Assembly (NCBI GenBank): GCA_900469955.1
Contig: UBYX01000002.1
Coordinates: 124,193 to 188,192, forward strand
Direction of reading: 5' to 3'
Length of the DNA stretch: 64,000 bases
From: Hyphomicrobiales bacterium
GTDB lineage: Bacteria; Pseudomonadota; Alphaproteobacteria; Rhizobiales; Rhizobiaceae
Position numbers and translations under genes: made by a program. A model generated the notes under the pieces. The model was not told where the DNA came from, ran no database searches, and saw only the letters and a program-made list of their open reading frames with translations. Numbering within the stretch: the first letter of the stretch is position 1; each line of letters opens with the position of its first letter. Positions 37,031 to 47,229 of the stretch are shown here, piece after piece.

Positions 37031-37414
37031 CTAGCCTCCCGTCCATACGGAACGCGCCAGGAGAACGCCGACGACCGTCATCGCGATCGCATTTGCCGGA
37101 TGCAGAGCCTGGATGAAACCTATTCCGTCGCCCGCGATCACAAAAACAAATTGCAGGCAATAAAGGCCAAGCAGCATAAGGACCGATACCCTGTACCGGA
37201 GCAGCTCCAACCGCAGGAAGGCAAGCGCGACCATTCCAAGGAGCGGCACGGCCAACGCTCCGCCCGTCGCAGCGTGCGTTTCCCACAGGGAGCCGTCGGA
37301 AAAGATCGCGAGACCTGCAAGAAACACCTGTCCGCCGATCAAGGCCGGCATCGCGAGAGCGAGGATGCGAAAGGCGGCCGGGACTGCCTTGCGCTCGACA
37401 AGAGCATCGGTCAT
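37031..37414 (-). CDS. Small four-helix membrane protein of unknown function
   Basis: A 127-residue protein with four hydrophobic segments (around FRILALAMPALIGGQVFLAG, GALAVPLLGMVALAFL, VLMLLGLYCLQFVFVI and NAIAMTVVGVLLA). I do not recognise the family with confidence; the pattern resembles DUF6220-like proteins. The ATG has GGGGAGGG upstream and overlaps the SDR gene's stop by four bases, so it is co-translated with that gene. The gene pair is divergent from a LysR regulator. Confidence 0.7.
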   Translation of the reverse strand: MTDALVERKAVPAAFRILALAMPALIGGQVFLAGLAIFSDGSLWETHAATGGALAVPLLGMVALAFLRLELLRYRVSVLMLLGLYCLQFVFVIAGDGIGFIQALHPANAIAMTVVGVLLARSVWTGG

Positions 37415-38439
37415 GCCGCCCTCCCCGGCTGGCGAGCCAATTCCTGCAGCCTCGCCCTGGAAGGTTCCGGCAGGTCCAGGCACTTAAGGTCGAGAAGTGC
37501 GGCGCGAACCGCCTCATCGATCGGGGTTGACGGCTCTTCGCCGAGCACGGCCAGCAGCTTGTCGTTGCTCATCCGCACCGGCAGCTTCCAGAGATAGCGC
37601 ATCTCGCCGAGCTCCCGGAATATCGGCACGAAGGGCGAACCGAGCCTCAGAAGCCACCAGGGGAACGCCCTCACTTTCGGCTTGCCGCCTATAACCCGGC
37701 CGATCGCCGCGATCATCTGCTCGCCATCCTCATCCCAGAACCCGCGCATCTGGAAGCGCGCGAACCCCGGCAGTTCCCGCTCGCGGTCGATCAGCCGCAA
37801 CATGGTTTCGGCCACATCCGGCAGATAGGCCCATTGATGGCCGACACCCCTAGCGTTCGGCCGGCTGACTGACAGAACCGGTTTCCCGGGCTTCACGAGC
37901 CCCTGGCTGAACCAGCTATTGGCAGCACCAGGACCGAAATAGTCACCGGCCCGCACGATCAGCACCGGGACGCCCTCCCTCGACGCGACCTCCAGCCGCC
38001 GCTCGAGCTCGACGCGGATCGCGCCCTTGCGCGTCACCGGGTTCTGCGGGCTTTCCTCGGTGATCTCCGGAAAGGCGTTCGGCCCATAATTGTAGATAGT
38101 CCCGGGCAAAAGGATACGGGCGCCGACGGCACTGGCCGCCGCGATGGTATTGTCGAGCATCGGCAGGACGAGCTTGTCCCAGTCCTTGTAGCCCGGCGGA
38201 TTGACCGCATGAACGATGAGCTGCGCATCCTGGGCGGCACGGCGAACGTCGGCCGCCCTCATCGCATCCCCCTGCAGCCAGTGGAAGCGAGGTTCGCGCT
38301 TCGCCGCTTCGGCTGCCTTGCGGTGCAAGGCACGGACATTCCAGCCGCGGGCGACGAGGCCGCGGGCCACGTGGCCGCCTATGCCTCCTGTGGCGCCGAG
38401 GACGAGAGCGACGGGTGGAAAATTCGAGATGGTGCTCAT
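37411..38439 (-). CDS. NAD(P)-dependent epimerase/dehydratase (extended SDR)
   Basis: A 342-residue Rossmann-fold protein with the GATGGIGGHVARGLVARG dinucleotide-binding motif and an atypical active-site segment GTIYNYGPN in which the YxxxK pattern is not obvious, common in NmrA/atypical SDRs. The N-terminus is cytoplasmic. AAGGAG is seven bases upstream of the ATG. It overlaps the downstream membrane protein gene and is divergent from a LysR regulator, its likely controller. Substrate unknown. Confidence 0.85.
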   Translation of the reverse strand: MSTISNFPPVALVLGATGGIGGHVARGLVARGWNVRALHRKAAEAAKREPRFHWLQGDAMRAADVRRAAQDAQLIVHAVNPPGYKDWDKLVLPMLDNTIAAASAVGARILLPGTIYNYGPNAFPEITEESPQNPVTRKGAIRVELERRLEVASREGVPVLIVRAGDYFGPGAANSWFSQGLVKPGKPVLSVSRPNARGVGHQWAYLPDVAETMLRLIDRERELPGFARFQMRGFWDEDGEQMIAAIGRVIGGKPKVRAFPWWLLRLGSPFVPIFRELGEMRYLWKLPVRMSNDKLLAVLGEEPSTPIDEAVRAALLDLKCLDLPEPSRARLQELARQPGRAA

Positions 38440-38538
38440 ATCGATACTCCTTTTCCGGATTGCGGTTTTGGTGATTGGAATATCGCGCTTCCTTCTGGTA
38501 TACGGAATTCTCGAATTTCATTGAGTATCAATACAAAA

Positions 38539-39447
38539 ATGAATGACATCAGCTGGGACTTCTATCGGACTTTTCTGGCAGTCCTCCGTTCAGGTTCGCT
38601 GTCTGCCGCCGCCCGCGAACTGGGTCTGACGCAGCCGACCGTCGGCCGGCACATCGATGCGCTGGAGGAAGCTGTAGGGTACCAGCTCTTCACCCGCTCG
38701 CAGCAGGGGCTCCTGCCGACCGAGCCGGCGCTGGCGATGAAACCCTATGCGGAAAATCTGGCGGTCACGGCTGCCGCCATGCAGCGGCTGGCGTCGGGTG
38801 AGATCGGCACCGTCAAGGGAACGGTGAGGATCAGTGCAAGCGAAGTGATTGGCGTCGAAGTCCTGCCGCCAATCCTGGCGAGCCTTCAGGACGAGCATCC
38901 CGGGCTGGAACTGGAATTGTCATTGTCGGACTCGCTCGAGGATCTCCTGAACCGCGAAGCGGATATCGCAGTCCGTATGACCAATCCGGCTCAGGATGCA
39001 CTGATTGCCCGTTATATCGGCGAAATCCCTCTCGGCCTTTATGCGCATCGGCGTTATCTGGACCGGCATGGGATCCCCGAAAGCCCGGAACAGTTGACAC
39101 ACCATCGGATGATCGGCTTCGACAGACGGACTGCCTTCGTTCGGGCGGCGGCGGCCCGCATCCGCTCCACGGCTCCGGGCTTTCCCGACATCAACGATAT
39201 CCGCTGGAGTTATCGGGCAGACAGCAATCTCGCTCAACTCGCGGCCATTTGCGGCGGCGCCGGGATCGGCATCTGTCAGATCGGTATCGCCGAGCGAAAT
39301 CGGGAGCTTGTCCGCGTCCTTCCGGAGGTCTTCGAACTGCCGCTCGATACCTGGGTTGCGATGCACGAGAACTTGAAATCGTCACCGCGCTGGCGCGCCA
39401 CATTCGATGCGCTCGTCAAAGGCTTGTTGGAATACGTCCGCGGCTGA
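38539..39447 (+). CDS. LysR-family regulator, divergent to SDR gene
   Basis: A 302-residue LTTR: WDFYRTFLAVLRSGSLSAAA to TRSQQGLLPTEPAL is the HTH domain; an effector-binding domain follows. The N-terminus MNDISWDFYRTF is used; the reading frame is open further upstream through the SDR gene but lacks homology. An ATTG-AGTAT-CAAT inverted repeat (38521-38533) overlaps the ribosome-site region and is a possible autoregulatory LysR box. It converges with the DUF2188 gene four bases away. Confidence 0.92.
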   Translation: MNDISWDFYRTFLAVLRSGSLSAAARELGLTQPTVGRHIDALEEAVGYQLFTRSQQGLLPTEPALAMKPYAENLAVTAAAMQRLASGEIGTVKGTVRISASEVIGVEVLPPILASLQDEHPGLELELSLSDSLEDLLNREADIAVRMTNPAQDALIARYIGEIPLGLYAHRRYLDRHGIPESPEQLTHHRMIGFDRRTAFVRAAAARIRSTAPGFPDINDIRWSYRADSNLAQLAAICGGAGIGICQIGIAERNRELVRVLPEVFELPLDTWVAMHENLKSSPRWRATFDALVKGLLEYVRG

Positions 39448-39451
39448 AATC

Positions 39452-39715
39452 TCAGCGGGCATCGACGCCTTCATCGCCGTCCACCACCTCCGCCTCAGGG
39501 CGGTCACCACCATCGCTGTATTCGGTATGCCAGACGCCTTTTTCGTCCTGCCAGCTGATCTCTTCCGGCTCACCTCCGACTTGCTGTTCCGTCGCGACGA
39601 TGCGCGCCGCCTGCAAAGCATCGGAATGAGTAGGAAAAGTTTCCGAATAGACGTCACCCAGACGGTAGGCCCAGCCACCATCGTGCTGCACGACTTTATA
39701 GACAACCTTGGTCAT
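39452..39715 (-). CDS. DUF2188-domain protein
   Basis: An 87-residue soluble protein. Its first 60 residues (VVYKVVQHDGGWAYRLGDVYSETF, HSDALQAARIVATEQ) match the DUF2188 pattern, a small beta-alpha domain often found in stress-induced proteins. The C-terminal tail is acidic. GGAGGGAGT precedes the ATG. Function unknown. Its stop lies four bases from the converging LysR stop. Confidence 0.8.
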   Translation of the reverse strand: MTKVVYKVVQHDGGWAYRLGDVYSETFPTHSDALQAARIVATEQQVGGEPEEISWQDEKGVWHTEYSDGGDRPEAEVVDGDEGVDAR

Positions 39716-39933
39716 ACTCCCTCCGTGTTCCTTGTGGCCGCATTTATCCTGGCGGAACCAAGTCCGGATGCGGCATCGGGGTGGGAAAGCGAAAAGGGTG
39801 CCGCGAAGTTCCAGGCCACGATGAAATTATGTCATCAAAACGCGGATGTCGCAAACCGTCGATGGAAAAACGGCGCTCTTGATGCGGCTGCCTGCGGCGT
39901 TACATGCGCCAGCACCAACAGCAGGAGCCGCCA

Positions 39934-41037
39934 GTGGGATTGTCCTCTCTCGTGAAGCAGGAAAAATTTCTTGTCATCGCGCTCGCGGCTGTCGGGATCA
40001 GTTTTTTTACCGAACATTCCATCCTGGAGGCGGGCAAGCCGGCATCCCTGATTGCAGCGGCCGCGCTGATCTGCGTCATCATTCTCGCTTCCACACGCGT
40101 TGCCCATCACGCGGAAGTCCTTGCCCACAAGGTTGGCGACCCTTACGGCACGATGATCCTGACCCTTTCTGCCGTTGCGGTCGAGGTTTTGATCCTCGCC
40201 ATTATGATGCGGACTACGACATCCCCCACGCTGGTCAGGGATACGATCTACTCGGCCGTCATGCTCGACATCAACGGCATCCTGGGGCTTGCCGCCTTGC
40301 TCGGCGGGCTGCGGCATGGCGAGCAGCCCTATAACGACGACTCCAGCCGCACCTACAGCGTCATGATCCTGACGGCCATGGGCATCTCCATGATGGTGCC
40401 GGAATTCATTCCGGCGGCCAAGTGGCATTACTATTCGGCCTTCACCATCGGCGCGATGATCGCCCTCTATGCCCTTTTTCTCAGGATGCAGGTGGGCACG
40501 CACAGCTATTTCTTCAGCTACAGCTATCCCAGGGCCAAACAGGCTTCGGGCGAACCGGCACCCGACGAAGAGGCCGAAAAGGACTCGTCGGCACTCTCGA
40601 TCGCCGTCATCCTCGCAGGCGTCCTGATCATCGGCTTCCTCGCGGAATTCATGTCGGCCTTCCTGAACATCGGCCTCGAAGGCAGCGGCGCGCCGCCGGC
40701 GCTGATGGCTGTCACCGTGGCAGTGATTTCGGCCGCCCCCGAAATATTGACGGCTCTGCGGGCGGCGCTGAAAAATCGCATGCAGTCCGTCGTGAACATC
40801 GCCATGGGCGCTTCGTTGTCAACGGTGATCCTGACCGTGCCGGTCATGGAAAGTATCGCTTTGTATACAGGACAACCCTTTATCATGGCGATGACGCCTG
40901 TTCAGACGGTGATGGTGGTGATCACTCTGGTTGTCGCTGCCATCAACCTGAACGACGGCCAGACCAACGCCATCGAAGGCATGACGCATTTCGTTTTGTT
41001 CGCCACATTCATCATGTTGACCCTTCTGGGTCTATAA
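39934..41037 (+). CDS. chaA: ChaA-like calcium/proton (cation) antiporter
   Basis: A 367-residue protein with about 11 transmembrane segments in two inverted halves. Each half has an alpha-repeat with acidic residues (TLSAVAVEVLILAIMM and AVISAAPEILTALRAAL), the signature of CaCA-superfamily H+/cation exchangers. An acidic cytoplasmic loop (EPAPDEEAEKD) lies in the middle. The length equals E. coli ChaA. The start is taken as GTG with GGAG six bases upstream; an ATG ten codons earlier has no ribosome site. Confidence 0.88.
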   Translation: MGLSSLVKQEKFLVIALAAVGISFFTEHSILEAGKPASLIAAAALICVIILASTRVAHHAEVLAHKVGDPYGTMILTLSAVAVEVLILAIMMRTTTSPTLVRDTIYSAVMLDINGILGLAALLGGLRHGEQPYNDDSSRTYSVMILTAMGISMMVPEFIPAAKWHYYSAFTIGAMIALYALFLRMQVGTHSYFFSYSYPRAKQASGEPAPDEEAEKDSSALSIAVILAGVLIIGFLAEFMSAFLNIGLEGSGAPPALMAVTVAVISAAPEILTALRAALKNRMQSVVNIAMGASLSTVILTVPVMESIALYTGQPFIMAMTPVQTVMVVITLVVAAINLNDGQTNAIEGMTHFVLFATFIMLTLLGL

Positions 41038-41197
41038 AAACCCATATCCGCCAAACGCTTGCTGGCCGAACCGGAATCATATTGAAAACTTCTTGAACCC
41101 GTTTCTCCATTTGCCATGGAAGGCGGGCCGAGCGTATACAGGCAAGGCATCCGGAAAGATTCTTCAAGCCTTCGATCTATTCCAGTGGAGGAACCCC

Positions 41198-42316
41198 ATG
41201 TCGACACCACCCTACAGAGCCGATCACGTCGGTTCGCTTCTGCGCCCCGCTTCCGTCAAGGAAGCCCGCAAAAAGTTCTACGAGGAAAAGAGCATTCCCG
41301 CGGCCGAATTGAAGGCTGTCGAGGACGAGGCGATCAAGGATCTGGTCAAGCTGCAGGAAAGCGTCGGCCTCAAGGTCGTGACCGATGGTGAAGCGCGCCG
41401 CCACTTCTGGCACTACGATTTTCTGGGCGAACTGGATGGCATGGAATTCGTCACCCGCGAAGCCCACCAGGGCGTCACCTTCCATGGCGTCAAACTTCCC
41501 CCGACCTTCCCGACGATCAACGGCAAGCTCGATTTTCCCGACGATCATCCGCATCTCGAGCACTTCAAGTACCTGGCATCGGTGACGAACGTTACGCCTA
41601 AGATTTCCATCCCCGGTCCGAGCGTCGCGCATTACCGCACGGCGAAGGCCGACATCCATCCGGCCGAATACCAGGACGTCGAAGCTCTCTTCGCAGACCT
41701 CGCGAAGACCTATGCCAAGGCCGTGCAGAAGTTCTACGAAGCCGGCTGCCGCTATCTGCAGATGGACGATATCTATTTCGCCTATCTCGGCGACGAAAAG
41801 CAGCGCGCCATGAAGCGCGAGGAAGGCTTCGATCCGGATTGGCTGATCAAGAAATACGCCTGGATGATGCACGAGGCGATCAAGGACCGCCCGAAGGACA
41901 TGCTGATCGGCATGCATATGTGCCGCGGCAACTTCCGCTCCACCTGGGCGGCCGAGGGCGGTTATGACGCCGCAGCCGACGCCATCTTCAACCACACCGG
42001 CGTCGACATGTTCTTCATGGAATACGACACCGAACGCGCCGGCGGCCTGCAGCCGCTGAGCCTGCTTCAGAAGGGCTCCAAGCAGCGTGTCTATCCGGGC
42101 TTCATCACGACCAAGACCGGTGAACTGGAAAGCCTGGATTCGCTCCGCCGCCACTTCGATGAAGCCGCGAAATATGTCGACATCGACCAGCTCGGCATCG
42201 CGCCCCAATGCGGCTTCGCTTCCACGGAAGAAGGCAATTCCATCACCGAAGACGATCAGAAGCGCAAGCTGGAACTGGTGGTCAAAACGGCCGAAACCAT
42301 CTGGGGTACGGCCTAG
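41198..42316 (+). CDS. Cobalamin-independent methionine synthase-like protein (MetE C-domain / YxjG type)
   Basis: A 372-residue barrel protein resembling the C-terminal half of MetE and Bacillus YxjG/YxjH: PYRADHVGSLLRPASV at the start, a DGEARRHFWHYDF segment, and zinc-site candidates in GMHMCRGNFRS (His/Cys) and IAPQCGFAS (Cys). Family members transfer methyl groups to homocysteine-like thiols, but this short form lacks the MetE N-terminal domain and its methyl donor is unknown. The ATG has GGAGGAA at good spacing. I see no convincing SAM riboswitch in the 160-bp leader. Confidence 0.85.
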   Translation: MSTPPYRADHVGSLLRPASVKEARKKFYEEKSIPAAELKAVEDEAIKDLVKLQESVGLKVVTDGEARRHFWHYDFLGELDGMEFVTREAHQGVTFHGVKLPPTFPTINGKLDFPDDHPHLEHFKYLASVTNVTPKISIPGPSVAHYRTAKADIHPAEYQDVEALFADLAKTYAKAVQKFYEAGCRYLQMDDIYFAYLGDEKQRAMKREEGFDPDWLIKKYAWMMHEAIKDRPKDMLIGMHMCRGNFRSTWAAEGGYDAAADAIFNHTGVDMFFMEYDTERAGGLQPLSLLQKGSKQRVYPGFITTKTGELESLDSLRRHFDEAAKYVDIDQLGIAPQCGFASTEEGNSITEDDQKRKLELVVKTAETIWGTA

Positions 42317-42420
42317 TCGCCTATGGCGACCGCGGGTAGTCTTTTTCCTCGCGGTCGGCCCCTTGAGAAATCCTCGCTCCGCCCGACGTTTCCCTGAGAC
42401 ACAATCCAAGGGAGAGCAAG

Positions 42421-42876
42421 ATGGGCATTTTCGACAAGATCAAGACTGCGATTTTCGGGGGCAGCGCGGAAGCGGCGCCAGTAGCAAAACCGGTAGAACC
42501 ATTGAAGCCGGCCGCTCCAGTCGCCGCTTCGACTTCGGCGCCGCCGGCGTCCACTCCCGCCGCCGCGCCCGCTCCTTCGGCGCCCCAGACGGCGCAGGCC
42601 TCTCCTTCGTCGTCCGGCCCGGTTGATATCACCCCGATACTCGATGCGGCCGTCAAGAAAAGCGGCCAGAAGCTCGATTGGCGCAAGTCCATCGTCGATC
42701 TCATGAAAGCGCTCGATCTCGATTCAAGCCTTGCGGCCCGCAAGGAGCTTGCAGCCGAATTGCACTACACGGGCGACACCAATGACTCGGCCACCATGAA
42801 CATGTGGCTGCACAAGGCGCTCATGAAGAAACTTGCGGAAAACGGGGGCAAGGTTCCAGCCGAACTCACGGACTGA
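42421..42876 (+). CDS. DUF3597-domain protein
   Basis: A 151-residue protein: a short N-terminal MGIFDKIKTAIFGG segment, a Pro/Ala/Ser-rich linker (residues 18-66) and a C-terminal DUF3597 domain (DITPILDAAVKKSGQKLDWR, DLDSSLAARKELAAELHYTG, NMWLHKALMKKLAENGG). Solution structures exist for this family, but its function is unknown. AAGGGAGAG precedes the ATG. No signal peptide is apparent. Confidence 0.88.
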   Translation: MGIFDKIKTAIFGGSAEAAPVAKPVEPLKPAAPVAASTSAPPASTPAAAPAPSAPQTAQASPSSSGPVDITPILDAAVKKSGQKLDWRKSIVDLMKALDLDSSLAARKELAAELHYTGDTNDSATMNMWLHKALMKKLAENGGKVPAELTD

Positions 42877-43088
42877 GATAGTCGGCCCTATTGCGTGGAC
42901 GCCCGCTTGGGCAGTGGGCGTTCCCGCATGTTCTGCCAGTTCGATAAAGTAATCTTGAATGCCGTGTGTAAAGCCATTGGCTATGAATGCCCTAGATTGA
43001 AAGCCCATCACGACGATGCTGCGTTTGGCGCGCCGTATCGTGTTCGGAAGCTTTTGCGGCTCTTGCCGCGCATCCAGGGAGTTTTGAA

Positions 43089-44315
43089 ATGAAGCGCCTC
43101 ACCCTACTCTTGACCGGCTCCATGCTGTCGGCTGCGTTGATGGCCGGCCCGCTGGCCGCACAGACGCAAAGTCGCCCAGCCGAAACCAAGCGACCGAATG
43201 CGCCGGATCAGAAGCCCGCGTTTACCGGGCAGACACGCGCCCCACAGCCGGACAGGATGCCGGAAATCAAGGCCGAAGCCGTAGCCGAGGATCTGCCGCA
43301 CCTCTGGGCGATGGAATTCCTGCCCGATGGCCGCATGCTCGTGACGGCAAAAGAGGGCGCCATGCATATCATCTCCGAGGAAGGTGAAGCCGGTCCGAAA
43401 ATCGGCGGTGTGCCCAAGGTCCTCTCCGGCGGCCAGGGCGGGCTGCTGGATGTCGCACTTGCTCCCGATTTCGCGACCTCCGGGCTCATCTTCTTTTCCT
43501 TCTCCGAACAGCGCGACGAGGGCAACGGCACGTCGGTCGCCTCCGCGAAGCTCGTCACGGACGACAGCGGCGGCGGCAAGCTGGAAAACGTCAAAGTCAT
43601 CTTCCGCCAGATGCCGAGCTATGACGGCAACAAGCATTTCGGTTCGCGCCTGACGTTTGGCCCCAAGAACGAACTCTACGTCACCGTCGGCGAACGCTCG
43701 GATCCGGAGCCCCGTGTGCAGGCCCAGGATCTGAATAGCGGCCTCGGAAAAATCTTCCGCGTCGATATGAATGGCAAGGCACTGCCGGACAACCCATTTG
43801 TCGATCAGCAGAACGCCCAGCCCGAAATCTGGAGCTTGGGACACCGCAACCTGCAGTCGGCGACCGTCGATGGTCAGGGTCGTTTGTGGACCGTCGAGCA
43901 TGGACCTCGCGGTGGCGATGAACTGAACCGGCCTGAAGCGGGCAAAAACTACGGCTGGCCGGAAGTGACCTACGGCATCGAATATAGCGGCGATCCCGTT
44001 GGCAAAGGGATGACCCAAAAAGCCAGGACCGAACAGCCGGTCTATTATTGGGATCCGGTCATCGCCCCCTCCGGCATGGCCTATTATAACGCCGACGCCA
44101 TACCCGAATGGAAAGGCTCATTCCTGGTGGGCGGCCTCGTCTCGCAGGGGATCGTCGTTCTCCACATGGATGGCGACAAGGTCGCCTATGAGGAGCGGGT
44201 CCCCCTGAAAGCACGTATCCGCGATGTGAAGGTCGGACCGGACGGCGCCGTCTATGCCGTCACCGAACAGCGCGGCGGCGGAGAATCGACGATCCTGCGA
44301 CTGACAAAAGGCTGA
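43089..44315 (+). CDS. Secreted PQQ-dependent aldose sugar dehydrogenase (YliI/Asd-like)
   Basis: A 408-residue protein with a cleavable signal peptide (MKRLTLLLTGSMLSAALMAG, predicted cut near AAQ). A six-bladed beta-propeller of the soluble glucose/aldose dehydrogenase family follows: LPHLWAMEFLPDGRMLVTAKEG, GGLLDVALAPDF, NKHFGSRLTFGPKNELYVTVGER and WSLGHRNLQSATVDGQGRLW. It probably oxidises sugars in the periplasm with PQQ, if the organism makes or takes up PQQ. AGGGAG ribosome site. Closed by a strong bidirectional terminator. Confidence 0.92.
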   Translation: MKRLTLLLTGSMLSAALMAGPLAAQTQSRPAETKRPNAPDQKPAFTGQTRAPQPDRMPEIKAEAVAEDLPHLWAMEFLPDGRMLVTAKEGAMHIISEEGEAGPKIGGVPKVLSGGQGGLLDVALAPDFATSGLIFFSFSEQRDEGNGTSVASAKLVTDDSGGGKLENVKVIFRQMPSYDGNKHFGSRLTFGPKNELYVTVGERSDPEPRVQAQDLNSGLGKIFRVDMNGKALPDNPFVDQQNAQPEIWSLGHRNLQSATVDGQGRLWTVEHGPRGGDELNRPEAGKNYGWPEVTYGIEYSGDPVGKGMTQKARTEQPVYYWDPVIAPSGMAYYNADAIPEWKGSFLVGGLVSQGIVVLHMDGDKVAYEERVPLKARIRDVKVGPDGAVYAVTEQRGGGESTILRLTKG

Positions 44316-44327
44316 GGGCGTCGAAAG

Positions 44328-44359
44328 CAAGAGGCCCGCCGTCGCCGGCGGGCCTCTTG
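44328..44359. terminator. Bidirectional hairpin terminator between sugar dehydrogenase and aatA
   Basis: A 13-bp perfect stem (CAAGAGGCCCGCC/GGCGGGCCTCTTG) with a six-base loop, midway between converging genes. T-rich tails are short on both sides. Confidence 0.8.
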
Positions 44360-44377
44360 TTGAACCGCGTGGAATGC

Positions 44378-45634
<1,257 letters not shown>

Positions 45635-45787
45635 CTACGCTCTATGTCTAAACTATGACGGTGTTTCAAGCGGAAAGCTTGAATGCGACCGATCAAAGAA
45701 GCTGATTAAAACCTTCGCAACCTTCTTTACAACCGCGTAACCCTTGACTGCTACAACCAGAAGGACAAGCAAGGAAAGTCCGAAGGC

Positions 45788-46729
45788 ATGACGCAGAGAA
45801 GCATTTTTGCCAATCTGGTGCGCAGCGAAGACGGCGCCTTCTCCACCGCCTACGGTCCTTTTGTGCTGCAATCGGCGCTGCAACCGATCTTTCGTCTGAC
45901 GTCAGATCACAAGCTGGAGATCGATGCGCTGGAAGGGCTGGTACGTGTCTCCCGTGGCGAAGAGCCCGTGTCCCCGGGCGAATTTTTCCGTCTGGTCTCG
46001 CCCGCCGACATCGCCGACGTCGACAGTATCTCGCGGACGATCCACATTCTTAACACGGGACGGCTGAACCGGGCCCGCACGCGGATCTTCGTCAAATTCC
46101 ATCCAGGCCTCTTCCGCACCCCATCCGAGATGCGCCAGGAAGTCGAGCGCATCAAGCTCGCGGCACACGAGGCAGGCTTCGGACCGGAACGCATCGTCTG
46201 CGAGATATCGGAAAAATCGGGCGCCTCGGACGATATCGTTGTGGCCTTCACCGAGCAGATGCGGGCGATCGGCTTTCAGGTGGCGATCGACGACTATGGC
46301 GCAGGCGACTCCGATCTTGCCCGCCTCAAACGCATCCGGCCGCATTACGCGAAGTTCGATGCGTCCTGGGTGCGCGACTTTCTCGACAACTCGGCCGGTT
46401 TTGCTCTCCTGCGCGTCATCGTCCGGCAGATGCTGGATGATGCCATCGAGCCCATATTTGAGGGGCTGGAGGAGGTCTGGCAGATCGATCTCTGCAAGGA
46501 ACTCGGCGTTCCTCTCATACAGGGTTATGCGCTTGCTAGACCGGAACTGGCGCCGACCACGTTCAATGAAACCTTTCCGGAAAGCCTCCTGGTGACAGGG
46601 CCGACGGCGCAGGTCGAACCCTCGGCTTCCTCCGCCTATGCCGCCCCTCTGCAACCGCATCATCATGCCAGGCCTTCTTCGGCGAGGCCGATCCGGGCTT
46701 TCGGGCGAAGACAATCGGCCAGCGACTGA
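45788..46729 (+). CDS. EAL-domain (c-di-GMP phosphodiesterase-like) protein
   Basis: A 313-residue single-domain EAL protein with no sensor or membrane part. Catalytic-type motifs: E49-G-L-V-R (for EALxR), CEISEKS (metal-binding Glu), IDDYGAGDSD (the DDFG metal site), YAKFDASW (catalytic Lys), IFEGLEE and QGYALARP. The beta-strand that usually carries the metal-binding Asn reads FVKFHPGLF, without that Asn, so activity is uncertain and it might be a c-di-GMP receptor. A C-terminal Pro/His/Ser-rich tail (from about residue 275) looks disordered. Confidence 0.88.
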   Translation: MTQRSIFANLVRSEDGAFSTAYGPFVLQSALQPIFRLTSDHKLEIDALEGLVRVSRGEEPVSPGEFFRLVSPADIADVDSISRTIHILNTGRLNRARTRIFVKFHPGLFRTPSEMRQEVERIKLAAHEAGFGPERIVCEISEKSGASDDIVVAFTEQMRAIGFQVAIDDYGAGDSDLARLKRIRPHYAKFDASWVRDFLDNSAGFALLRVIVRQMLDDAIEPIFEGLEEVWQIDLCKELGVPLIQGYALARPELAPTTFNETFPESLLVTGPTAQVEPSASSAYAAPLQPHHHARPSSARPIRAFGRRQSASD

Positions 46730-46865
46730 CAACCGGCGCGGGTTGACCGCGCCGCTTCCGAGACTGCTCCTGCTACAGTCGAACTGGCGCGCATACGACA
46801 GGACTTTTTCTCTTACCGCCATCTGCCTCGAAATGGCACAGGTCAGAGTTAAGGAAACATTGCTG

Positions 46866-46929
46866 GCGATGAATCGCCGTGAGGCTCGCTCACGAACTGA
46901 CGTAACCCCCTCATTTCCGGGGGTTTTAG
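46866..46929 (+). terminator. Three consecutive hairpins ending in an intrinsic terminator (possible sRNA 3' end)
   Basis: GGCGAT-GA-ATCGCC (46866-46879), GTGAG-GCTCG-CTCAC (46880-46894) and AACCCCC-TCATTTCC-GGGGGTT (46904-46925), followed by TTAG. It lies 137-200 bases past the EAL stop. It could end a long EAL 3' UTR or an independent small RNA. No clear promoter was found. Confidence 0.5.
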
Positions 46930-47229
46930 CGATTCGTAATTTTAGCTGCGCATCAGGTTTCGAAAAACTTTTTCTTGCCAATTTTTTATAAACACAGCAC
47001 TCTGTCCAAGTTCGGGCAATTTACGAGCATGGGAAGACCTATAATGACGCGCTCCGAAGGCGCCAAGACTTCGGGCGGGGGCTGGGGGCAGAGATTTTCA
47101 AAGCTATTCCTGCCGGTCGCCGCGGTAAATACAGGGACCCTTTCTTAAAGCTGCCTGCCGCCGCCCTTCGGGGCAATACCACGATGCTGTCCGCCGCTGA
47201 ACACGGACAGAAAGAAAAGGACCTGCTGC
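46930..47229 (+). promoter_or_regulatory. cspA upstream region and structured 5' leader
   Basis: A 300-bp stretch. TATAAT lies at 47040-47045, with no good -35. In the proximal leader, GCCC-TTCG-GGGC (47163-47174) forms a UUCG tetraloop hairpin. CTGTCCG/CGGACAG (47187-47193 with 47204-47210) forms a second stem that ends just before the AAAAGGA ribosome site. Long folded leaders are a known feature of cold-shock mRNAs. Confidence 0.5.
47044..47148 (+). CDS. Possible 34-codon leader frame upstream of cspA
   Basis: An ATG with GGGAAG eight bases upstream opens MTRSEGAKTSGGGWGQRF and continues SKLFLPVAAVNTGTLS to a TAA, 81 bases before cspA. Composition is Gly/Ser-rich, with a weak hydrophobic end. 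It may be a regulatory upstream frame or chance. The TATAAT at 47040-47045 overlaps its start, which would instead suggest a promoter. Evidence is thin. Confidence 0.2.
   Translation: MTRSEGAKTSGGGWGQRFSKLFLPVAAVNTGTLS

Noticed and set aside
41038-41197. Possible SAM or SAH riboswitch before the MetE-like gene
   Set aside because: No SAM-I, SAM-II or SAH core motifs or pseudoknot partners could be found in the 160-bp leader.
42877-43088. Small reading frames between the DUF3597 and sugar dehydrogenase genes on both strands
   Set aside because: No Shine-Dalgarno sequences, no recognisable domains, composition not coding-like.
45653-45883. 76-codon frame on the minus strand across the EAL gene start
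   Set aside because: Overlaps the EAL N-terminus in a shadow frame and shows only a chance hydrophobic run.
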